Shown here: piece by piece, positions 51,578 to 59,343 of the stretch
Layout: every line of letters begins with the position of its first letter
Numbering within the stretch: position 1 is the stretch's first letter
Source: Bacteroides sp.
Lineage (GTDB): Bacteria > Bacteroidota > Bacteroidia > Bacteroidales > Marinifilaceae
Assembly (NCBI GenBank): GCA_021771575.1
Contig: JAETOX010000004.1
Span: 1-64,000, forward strand
DNA: 64,000 nucleotides
Direction of reading: 5' to 3'
Translations under genes and position numbers: made by a program
Notes under the pieces: model-generated
The model's input: only the letters and a program-made list of their open reading frames with translations
What the model was told of the DNA's origin: nothing
Databases searched by the model: none

Positions 51578-54500
51578 TTAAAATCTAAGCCCGACAGAAA
51601 AATTGACACTACGCTGAAACGGATAATTCAATCCTCTTTCATTTTTCACGGAAGATATTCTGAAAATATCGCCGGATGAAGCTCCTAACGTCAAAGACGT
51701 AATACCCGCATATCTGAGCCACTTTGCCTGAGATTCATAGTTAACGGTTATGGATTCGCAACTGAATGTATTTTCATCAGCAACAAAACGGGAAGAAATG
51801 GGTGTGGTTTCGGTTAAAGATATGGCTTTGAATTTGGCATTATCCCCGGGTTTTTTCCAACGATCGTACAAGGCCCGTTTATCCTGATTCTGGCGTAAAT
51901 CTTTTTCAGCAATGTTCTCAACTTTATCGTACAAGGTTTGCAAAAAGATTTGTCCTCCCCGCCTATACCGGAAATTGATGCTGCACGAAAGTCCTTTATA
52001 ATATAAAGAGGTACCTATGATCCCCTCAATCTTCGGCGTAGAGTTTCCAACCTTTACCTGATCATTGGTATCATAAATATAGGTTTGCGTCCCGTCATCT
52101 TTTTTGATAAAGATTTCGCGCCCGGTTGCCGGATCGATTCCGGCAGAACGCACAGCATATAGGTCGGTTGTGCTCGCACCGTCGTAGAAACGCATCAGTT
52201 TGTTACTGATATTGCCGTCTGTATTGGCATATTCAGCCAAAGCATCACCGATATCATAATACTCCGACCGGGAATGACGCAAATTGGTATTGATCGCCCA
52301 TCTCAGATTCTCTTTGCGCATCAGATATAAATGAAGACTCATCGTAACCCCATAAGATTTCAGCCCCCCCAAATTAGAAGGCATAGAGCCGGAACCTGTC
52401 GAAGGGGGTAAATCGATTGCTATCACCTGAGGATCGGTTTTTTTCTGATAATATTCCAAGGTTATTTTCAAATACCTGTCCAGAATTTCCATATCTATCC
52501 CATAGTTGGTATTCAGGGTCTTTTGCCACTCCAGATTTTTATTTCCCCAGGTATCGACAACAGCAGCCAACCCAAATACATTAGGATAAGAAGTTATGTA
52601 AGAGTAAGCATTATTCGCCATTTTGGCATCCATATTCTGGTTTCCCGGATTACCGATGGAAAAACGGAGTTTCAAATAGCTGATCAGATCGCTCTTTCTG
52701 AAAAAACTTTCATTGTGAATATTCCATCCGATCCCTGCCGCCCAGGTTTTAGTAAACAGATTGTTTACCCCGAATACCGATGTGCCGTCCATCCGAAAAT
52801 TGAAGTCCAGCAAATAACGATTGTCATAGGTATAACCACTGTTAAAATAATAACTGGCAGATCTTGTTATGAGTTCTCCATAAGCAGGCCTGGCGCCATC
52901 CGGAAACCCATTTGAAAAAGCGGGATTATCAAATCGGTCGGTCAGAAATCCTCTGACACTATAGCCCGAATTATTGGAGGAATTGGACTGGAAATTCATT
53001 CCGGCCACCGCATTGAGTAAATGTTTGTCTGCAAATACTTTGCCGAAATTCAAGGTAACATCTCCATCGTAAGTTACTTTTTCTGAGTTTGTCTCGGCAT
53101 ACGATCCTCTTTCGGTCAACTCGGTTTCCAGATATTGAGTCAGATTAGGCGACTTGAAATTCAGATTTTTTGCGATTGTTTTCGACACACTGAAACGTCC
53201 CCGTAATGTCAATACGGGTTTGATTTTCCATTCTATACTAAAATTATTCCTGAATGCAAAATTCCTGGTACGTCCCAAACTGTTCTGTTGCATATCATAG
53301 AGCGGATTATAAACCCTTTCGTATTCATCGCTCAGCGTGGGAAAAGCCTCCAGGACTCTGGTAATCTGGCCGTATTCGTTCCGTTTTCTGTAATAAGGAT
53401 TGGCCCGGGAGAAGTCGGCAAAATTGGCATTTTCCGAGATGGCATTTCCCTGGTCAATATTCAGGTAATTGGTGAAGGACAAATTTTTATACCGGTAAAT
53501 CATTCGTATATTTCCATTCAGTGCATCGCGGCTGGAACCCTCCATTACTCCGGAAGTATTACGATATGACAAACCGAGGCTATAGCGGAAAATATTGTCC
53601 CCTCCTTCGATGAAAAGTGTATGCCCATGTGTAAAAGCAACCCGCAAAGGTTCACTCATCCAATAAGTATTCACCCCTTTCAGCACTTCGGACAAGCGGC
53701 TATAATATTTCTTTTCCAAAGATTTATCAGCAAAGAAACCTTCATCATCATAAGTACCGTAATATCCCGATAGTTTTTCAAATTCCAGTTTTTCAGCAGC
53801 ATTCATCAGATTATAGTCGGCCAAGTCGGCCCATGCAACCTGAAAGTTACCATTGTAATTCACACGTAATTTTCCCGCAACAGGAGCTTTGGTCTCCACC
53901 ACAACCACTCCGTTGGCCGCCTTGGCTCCATAAATAGCCGTAGAAGCCGCATCTTTCAGCAAAGTGATGCTTTCGATGCGATCCATGCTCAAATCATTAA
54001 TAATCTCTAAAGTAGTCTCAAACCCATCCAAAATAAAAAGCGGAGCATTAGGGTCCTTGTCGTATTCCGAATGCAGGGCTTTGATCGAACTTTGTCCGTT
54101 GATGTTGATTTCGGGCATTCTATTAGGATCGGAACCGTATAAATCGTTTTCAATAATGGCAAAAGACGGATCAAGGGTCTTGAGGCTTTGCAAAACATTT
54201 ATCGAACCGGTCATTTTCAACTCTTTATTGGTATAGGTCTGAGCCGACCCCGTGAAACTTTCCTTTTTACGACTGTAAATGCCGGTTACAATAGCAGCCT
54301 CCATTTCCGAAGCCATTTCTTCCATGACAATTTTCAACGGTTCTTCATTTTTGATTTTTATTTCCTGCGAAGCCATTCCGACAAAACTAAAGCATAGGAT
54401 TTTTCCCACCGGATCCGGAAGAGACAATTGGAATTCTCCTTTTTCATTTGTCACCGTCCCAAGCGTAGTCCCTTTGATCATAATAGTCACTCCTGGCAAT

Positions 54501-54937
54501 AATTCATGTTGCTGGGTAACTACTTTTCCTTTGATGACTTTTAAATTCTTTTCCTCCTGCGGCAAGGTACTTTTTTTCAAAATAATCGTATTTTTTTCAA
54601 TTTGGGCAATGAATCCCGTACCTTTCAGCGCTTTTTGCAACACATTTTCCAAAGTTTCGTCTTCGGCAGAAACGGTGATTTCCTTTATCTCTTTAGCCTG
54701 TTTGGTGTCATAAATAAAGCCTACTTCACATTTTTGTTTAACTACAGAAATAAAATCCTCCAGTGTGACATTTTTCAATTGAACACTCAACCGATACGAC
54801 TGTGCAGATACATTTGCACTTAATCTCGAATTGAAAGTCAATAGACAAATCAGAAGAAAAACCATCCCGGAAATTCTTCCCGAACACCTACATTTTTTTT
54901 CAATGTAAGGTTTCATTTTTCGTTTTTTTTCATTCAT
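51578..54937 (-). CDS. SusC/RagA TonB-dependent receptor with STN signalling domain (locus 2)
   Basis: This outer-membrane protein has 1119 residues from the preferred start at 54937: a signal segment (MVFLLICLLTFNSRLSANVSA), an STN domain (about 47-121), a carboxypeptidase-D-like domain (about 136-205), a plug with the SusC motif DAASTAIYGAKAANGVVVVE, and a beta-barrel ending in an aromatic (VGLRF). The STN domain fits signalling to the FecR protein of the same locus. An ATG 25 codons further upstream (55012) would overlap the preceding gene by 37 bases and adds no domain. Compared with locus 1 the receptor is shorter and clearly divergent. Confidence 0.94.
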   Translation of the reverse strand: MNEKKRKMKPYIEKKCRCSGRISGMVFLLICLLTFNSRLSANVSAQSYRLSVQLKNVTLEDFISVVKQKCEVGFIYDTKQAKEIKEITVSAEDETLENVLQKALKGTGFIAQIEKNTIILKKSTLPQEEKNLKVIKGKVVTQQHELLPGVTIMIKGTTLGTVTNEKGEFQLSLPDPVGKILCFSFVGMASQEIKIKNEEPLKIVMEEMASEMEAAIVTGIYSRKKESFTGSAQTYTNKELKMTGSINVLQSLKTLDPSFAIIENDLYGSDPNRMPEININGQSSIKALHSEYDKDPNAPLFILDGFETTLEIINDLSMDRIESITLLKDAASTAIYGAKAANGVVVVETKAPVAGKLRVNYNGNFQVAWADLADYNLMNAAEKLEFEKLSGYYGTYDDEGFFADKSLEKKYYSRLSEVLKGVNTYWMSEPLRVAFTHGHTLFIEGGDNIFRYSLGLSYRNTSGVMEGSSRDALNGNIRMIYRYKNLSFTNYLNIDQGNAISENANFADFSRANPYYRKRNEYGQITRVLEAFPTLSDEYERVYNPLYDMQQNSLGRTRNFAFRNNFSIEWKIKPVLTLRGRFSVSKTIAKNLNFKSPNLTQYLETELTERGSYAETNSEKVTYDGDVTLNFGKVFADKHLLNAVAGMNFQSNSSNNSGYSVRGFLTDRFDNPAFSNGFPDGARPAYGELITRSASYYFNSGYTYDNRYLLDFNFRMDGTSVFGVNNLFTKTWAAGIGWNIHNESFFRKSDLISYLKLRFSIGNPGNQNMDAKMANNAYSYITSYPNVFGLAAVVDTWGNKNLEWQKTLNTNYGIDMEILDRYLKITLEYYQKKTDPQVIAIDLPPSTGSGSMPSNLGGLKSYGVTMSLHLYLMRKENLRWAINTNLRHSRSEYYDIGDALAEYANTDGNISNKLMRFYDGASTTDLYAVRSAGIDPATGREIFIKKDDGTQTYIYDTNDQVKVGNSTPKIEGIIGTSLYYKGLSCSINFRYRRGGQIFLQTLYDKVENIAEKDLRQNQDKRALYDRWKKPGDNAKFKAISLTETTPISSRFVADENTFSCESITVNYESQAKWLRYAGITSLTLGASSGDIFRISSVKNERGLNYPFQRSVNFSVGLRF

Positions 54938-54975
54938 GTTTGATAAGGTATTAAAAAGTAAGAGTAGTATATGAT

Positions 54976-57357
54976 CTATGGGGTAACAGGGCGGATAAAA
55001 CCTCCGCAACAACGGTAATCAGCCTGCCAGCGGCAATAAGATTGGCAGAAATAAAGCCTGTCCGCCCGGCTGCAATTCGAGTAACCAGTGGTCAAAGAAC
55101 CCGACCAATAAAATCCCTGGGCTCCCCTCAAGTGTAGTCCCTTTTCATCCTGTTGTCCTGTCGCCGGCAAAAAGATACTATTCCCGTTAGGACCGGTAAC
55201 TTTACGCCCGCTTACCCCTTTATAACTTGTCCATTCCCAGGTGCATTTATTCAACAATTCATCCATTTCCGCTGAAGTGGGCATACGCCACGTATCTCCC
55301 CAACGAGCATGGGCAATATCGTATGGGGTGCCCTCGATATTTCCGATATCCTCCACCTCATCCCAGGTGATTTTTCCGTCATGATCCAGGTCCTTCCAAA
55401 AAGTATATGTTTCCCAGGTATATGTTGTCTTTTCTTCTGTTTCTCCCCAGGCAAAACAATCTCCATATTCTTCGGGCGAAGCGGCTCCCACATTCCATCC
55501 GGCCCATCTCACACTAAGCCCTAAATCGACAGGCTGGGCCGGCAGCTCTTCACCTTTCAACAAGGCAGTCAACGAAACCTGGTCGATATAAACCTGATCT
55601 TTTCCCACGATACCGGCAGTCAGCACCGCTTTCTTTTCGAGGTTTTCAGGTTTCCATTCTACCGTGACTTCTCCTTGCCGGTCAGACATCCCGAAATATT
55701 GGGTTAAGCCGTTCGGAGCTTCAAAAGCCACCCATGCACCGGGACAAAGCTCATATTGTCCGGTAACGGGACTGTAAGATTTCACCCGAAATTTCGCTTT
55801 TATGACTTCGTTCTCTTTCACTTTGATGCTATCCGAAGAGGCAAGTAATTCTATTTTTTTAGGCGCTTCAACTATTTTTTCTTCCATTACCTGTCGGTGT
55901 TCCGAATCCCATTTTTCTTTCCCGCTAAGTCCGAAACCAAAGTTCAGCCCCATTTGTAAATCCAATCCTGCATAAATATCCGACTTCCAGATATAGTAAT
56001 CACCCGGTTCTTTTTTTGCCTCACTTTCGATGTGTTGCTTCAAATAAGGCAACGGTTTCAGCCATGGCCCGGAAAAATTGTATACCTCAAACTCCAACAC
56101 AGGATAATAAGACACTTTTGCATCGAGATTTCCCTTGACCTCCTGAACCGGAGGATATAATGAAAAAGCCGGAACGTATTCCCGGACGGAATTGATCTCC
56201 CCGTTTTTATTCCAGGTTATTCCCATTTTTATATTCCCGTTCATGCTGAATCCGCTATTCACACTGACCGATGCCCCGGCACCGATTTCCAGCTGTTTTC
56301 CCAAATGAATATTGGTCAGTATGATAACAGGTGTAGCCCCTACCTCAAAACGATACACGAATTGCTGTACCAAATTTTTTTGTATAATTTCGTCTATTTG
56401 GTTCCGGATCTCCTGCCTGAACTCAGCATTCAGCAGAAAATCGGAATGAAATAAACCTTCTACAGCACAACCGAATTCTTCCAAATCTCCCTTCTTTCCT
56501 GTATTTTCTTCTTTTTCTCCGAATTTAAAATGAAATACTCCTTTCAATCTTGCTTCAAGCAAACATTTTTCCCAAACCAGACGATTTCCTTCCTCATTAT
56601 ATAGTTCGCCATCACTGAAATTTTTTTGAAATGAAAAAAACTCAGCCGCCTTTTTGTCTGTCATCTCCAAGCGGTGGTATTCTCCATTTTGAGTCAGGTA
56701 ACCCACTTCCGAAGGAAGAATCACATTCCCCTGACCTAAAGAGGGATCGGTAGTCAGTGTGAAATCGACCTGACGAAACAAATTACACATATTTCCCGGC
56801 AATGTTTGCAGTATAATTTGTTTTCCGGACTCTCTGGCAGATTCTATCACCCTGATTTCATAATTGTATTTTGCAGGTAAGATGATGGCTTTTCCGGCCC
56901 GGGGCAAAGCCGGAACACTTTGGGTATACCCAGCAGTAACCTTGCCGGTGGTTTTATCATATACCACCGTTACATCCGGGCTATCGAATCCCATATCCGC
57001 ATAACCGGTCTCTGTGTCACCGAATTGCTGTACCGTCACAGTCACGGCTTTCTCCCCACACGAAAAAACCAGGGAGGTGGAACGTCCACCTGTTCCGTCT
57101 GCCTGTTTCACATTCACCACTATTTGCTGAGGCTGCGTGTTCGGGACCAGAGCCATATAACACCATTCGGTTTCTCCGGTTATTTTCCATTCTGCGCTAC
57201 TATTGACAACCAGCGTATCGCTGCCTCCGGCATACTCATATATAAGCGGTCCCCCCGGAGACACTTCAATAAAAGCAGGAACTTTTTCTTCGTTTCCCGA
57301 ATGACAGGCATAAAACAGGAACATGATCCACCAATATGCAATCAACCTTTTTTTCAT
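54976..57357 (-). CDS. BACON-FISUMP lipoprotein placed between FecR and SusC
   Basis: This 793-residue surface protein has a lipoprotein signal (LFYAC), a BACON domain at about 30-112 (AGGSDTLVVNSSAEWKIT, VTVTVQQFGD), a long middle part (about 115-600) with beta-rich segments and a Big-like stretch, and a C-terminal FISUMP-type domain (about 605-793; VDLGLSVRWAGWNVG, FAWGETEEKTTYTW, WRMPTSAEMDEL, FYWSGS). Inside this last domain DLDHDGKITWDE is a textbook EF-hand calcium loop. The end is rich in Cys. BACON domains are usually glycan or mucin binding modules. The position between fecR and susC is unusual; normally susC follows fecR directly. Confidence 0.82.
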   Translation of the reverse strand: MKKRLIAYWWIMFLFYACHSGNEEKVPAFIEVSPGGPLIYEYAGGSDTLVVNSSAEWKITGETEWCYMALVPNTQPQQIVVNVKQADGTGGRSTSLVFSCGEKAVTVTVQQFGDTETGYADMGFDSPDVTVVYDKTTGKVTAGYTQSVPALPRAGKAIILPAKYNYEIRVIESARESGKQIILQTLPGNMCNLFRQVDFTLTTDPSLGQGNVILPSEVGYLTQNGEYHRLEMTDKKAAEFFSFQKNFSDGELYNEEGNRLVWEKCLLEARLKGVFHFKFGEKEENTGKKGDLEEFGCAVEGLFHSDFLLNAEFRQEIRNQIDEIIQKNLVQQFVYRFEVGATPVIILTNIHLGKQLEIGAGASVSVNSGFSMNGNIKMGITWNKNGEINSVREYVPAFSLYPPVQEVKGNLDAKVSYYPVLEFEVYNFSGPWLKPLPYLKQHIESEAKKEPGDYYIWKSDIYAGLDLQMGLNFGFGLSGKEKWDSEHRQVMEEKIVEAPKKIELLASSDSIKVKENEVIKAKFRVKSYSPVTGQYELCPGAWVAFEAPNGLTQYFGMSDRQGEVTVEWKPENLEKKAVLTAGIVGKDQVYIDQVSLTALLKGEELPAQPVDLGLSVRWAGWNVGAASPEEYGDCFAWGETEEKTTYTWETYTFWKDLDHDGKITWDEVEDIGNIEGTPYDIAHARWGDTWRMPTSAEMDELLNKCTWEWTSYKGVSGRKVTGPNGNSIFLPATGQQDEKGLHLRGAQGFYWSGSLTTGYSNCSRADRLYFCQSYCRWQADYRCCGGFIRPVTP

Positions 57358-57406
57358 AATTTGTTTATTTTAAGATATGGTTTATTTATTGATCCGAAAA
57401 CGATGT

Positions 57407-58567
57407 TTATCTATCCGCCACAATCACCGTATGTTGTTTGATGGAGAACTTTACATTACTTACTTCCTCGATTATGCCGAGAATATCCCGGAAACTTTCA
57501 AAACGCATCAATTCGCCGGAAAAAAGTCTTTCTTTAACTGAATGGGTTTGATAGAAAACTTGAAAATCATACCAGCGGGCCAATGTTTCTAATATATCTT
57601 CCAAAGGTTTTCCGTTAAATACATATTTACCGTCTTTCCACGCCACATATTCATCGGCATTTACCATCTGCTTTCTGATTTTCTGATCTTTTCGATCATA
57701 ACATAGCCGGCAACCGGGTTCCAACAGAAAAATTTCATCCGAAATTTCCGGAAATTTCACCTGTACTTTTCCACTGACCAAGGTTGTACTTACTTCCCGG
57801 ATATCGGAATAATTGGTTATGCCGAATGTGGTACCCAATACTTGTATGTGTTGTATTCCCGAATGCACGATAAAAGGTCTATATGCATCTTTTGCTACGT
57901 CGAAATAAGCTTCGCCATCCAGATAAACTTCCCGGCTTTCTCCTACGAACACTTCCGGATAGGTCAATTCCGACTCGGAGTTCAACCAAATTTTTGTTCC
58001 ATCTTCCAAAGCTAACTGAAATGTACCTCCCCGAGGAACACGAAGTTTGTTATAAACAAGAGCCTGTCCCGAGAGAGTATCCGGCGACACATAGTTCAAT
58101 ACACAACTATCCGCAATTATATTTTCGGTGATTTTACTTTTTTTTATCAGATGCTCCAGGTTATAAGTCCGCCCATCCGATAATTTCAGGATGGCTTTGG
58201 TGCCTCCTGCCTGAATTTGTTTTTGTTGTACTTGTTGTTTATCGGGGAAACGATATATCGTCAAACAGGTAGCGGCTACTATTATCGGAAGGGTTATCAC
58301 TGCCGCATATTTCAATACTTGTTTATATCGCCGTTGCCCCAAAGTCTTCCCGGCAAATTCATGCCAACCTTTTCTGGCAATTTCCTCCCGGTTGTTATCC
58401 AGCTCCCGTTGTCCAACCAAATCACGAATTTCCCGCAATTCTTCCTGACGGACGGACGATTCCCCGAGCCATGTCTTGAATTCTGCCCGCTCTTCCTCTG
58501 GCAAGGTATCCAATATATCGCCGGCAAGCCAGCGGGCCAATTTCAAATATTCTTTTATTCCATCCAT
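57407..58567 (-). CDS. FecR-family anti-sigma factor (locus 2)
   Basis: This 386-residue protein has an N-terminal cytoplasmic part (1-80), one membrane helix (about 84-105, VLKYAAVITLPIIVAATCL), a FecR domain (about 170-275, RVPRGGTFQLALEDGTKIWL, YPEVFVGESREVYLDGEAYF) and a C-terminal DUF4974 domain (about 318-386). It should control the ECF factor encoded 74 bases upstream and listen to the STN domain of the SusC below. Confidence 0.92.
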   Translation of the reverse strand: MDGIKEYLKLARWLAGDILDTLPEEERAEFKTWLGESSVRQEELREIRDLVGQRELDNNREEIARKGWHEFAGKTLGQRRYKQVLKYAAVITLPIIVAATCLTIYRFPDKQQVQQKQIQAGGTKAILKLSDGRTYNLEHLIKKSKITENIIADSCVLNYVSPDTLSGQALVYNKLRVPRGGTFQLALEDGTKIWLNSESELTYPEVFVGESREVYLDGEAYFDVAKDAYRPFIVHSGIQHIQVLGTTFGITNYSDIREVSTTLVSGKVQVKFPEISDEIFLLEPGCRLCYDRKDQKIRKQMVNADEYVAWKDGKYVFNGKPLEDILETLARWYDFQVFYQTHSVKERLFSGELMRFESFRDILGIIEEVSNVKFSIKQHTVIVADR

Positions 58568-58581
58568 TTCTTTTCCTGTTC

Positions 58582-58599
58582 GTTTGTTTTAAAACAAAC
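58582..58599. repeat. 18-base perfect palindrome before fecR (locus 2)
   Basis: GTTTGTTTT directly followed by AAAACAAAC forms a perfect palindrome that lies between the candidate ECF -35 motif and the fecR ATG. It could be an operator. Confidence 0.5.
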
Positions 58600-58621
58600 A
58601 GAAAAAACAAGTGGGTGAATG
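58586..58621 (-). promoter_or_regulatory. candidate ECF-dependent promoter of fecR (locus 2)
   Basis: Read on the minus strand, CATTCACCCA (58621-58612) is followed after 11 bases by TGTTTG. It lies 44 bases before the fecR ATG. The same motif at a spacing of 43 bases is found in locus 1. Confidence 0.5.
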
Positions 58622-58641
58622 AAGGTGAAAATTTTCTAATA

Positions 58642-59196
58642 TTAATTATTTAATAGTAAAAAAAGAATCCAGAAATGATCTTTTCGCAGCAACTTTCTTA
58701 ATGTACGGTAAGCATTTTTTTTTAATGTCTTGACTGTATTGACAGAAACATTCAGAATTTGAGCAATTTCTGCATTGTTTTTGCCTTTCAACCCCAAATA
58801 AATAATAGTACGTGTTTGCTCGTGCAACTGGTCGATAGCAGCATAAAGTATGCGTAAAGTCTCCTCTGCCGCCACATTTTTCAAAAATCCATTGGTATCG
58901 AAATCCGGAAGTTCAAGATTTTTATATATATTCAATCGCAATTGTTCGCGCCTGTAATGATTTATGAAAAGATTTCTGGCCACCGTATAAACAAATGCTT
59001 TGGCACTTTCTGTATCTTCGAAATCAGCCCATCGTTCATATATTTTTATAAAAGCTTCCTGAGCTAAATCCCAGGCTGTTTCTTTTTCTTTCGTGTATTT
59101 TGTTAACAAAAAATATACACCCGGAAAAAAATCCTCAAAAAACTTTCTGAATTCTTGTTTTGTTTGTATCCCGCTCCCCCGATTGACTTCAAACAT
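58642..59196 (-). CDS. RNA polymerase ECF sigma-70 factor (SusCD locus 2)
   Basis: This protein has 184 residues from the preferred start (MFEVNRGSGIQTKQ). Sigma region 2 spans about 15-85 (AWDLAQEAFIKIYERW, FVYTVARNLFINHYRRE) and region 4 about 115-175 (GKNNAEIAQILNVSVNTVKT). A longer frame from 59286 adds a 30-residue hydrophobic leader that is not part of the family. It is followed by the FecR gene, so it heads the minus-strand SusCD locus 2. Confidence 0.9.
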   Translation of the reverse strand: MFEVNRGSGIQTKQEFRKFFEDFFPGVYFLLTKYTKEKETAWDLAQEAFIKIYERWADFEDTESAKAFVYTVARNLFINHYRREQLRLNIYKNLELPDFDTNGFLKNVAAEETLRILYAAIDQLHEQTRTIIYLGLKGKNNAEIAQILNVSVNTVKTLKKNAYRTLRKLLRKDHFWILFLLLNN

Positions 59197-59290
59197 ACTC
59201 CTGATAATGGTTGTGATTTTTATGCAAAAATAAAGTTTCCTGCCAATTTCTCGCAAAAAAACAGGATAAAAGACATTTCTATTCATAGGA

Positions 59291-59319
59291 AAGCCCGGCC
59301 TTGAAAAAAGGCCGGGCTT
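59291..59319. terminator. terminator of the fimbrial operon
   Basis: AAGCCCGGCCTT (59291-59302) and AAGGCCGGGCTT (59308-59319) form a twelve-base stem with a five-base loop, 25 bases after the stop of the tip gene. No long T-run follows. Confidence 0.75.
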
Positions 59320-59343
59320 GCATAGGCTATAAACTGTCCACTA

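Noticed and set aside
54938-55012. Longer start of the locus 2 SusC gene
   Set aside because: It would overlap the preceding gene and put 25 extra residues before the already long basic leader; 54937 gives a usual signal region.
59197-59286. 30-residue N-terminal extension of the locus 2 ECF sigma factor
   Set aside because: Hydrophobic and basic leader not found in ECF factors; the internal ATG at 59196 gives a normal protein.
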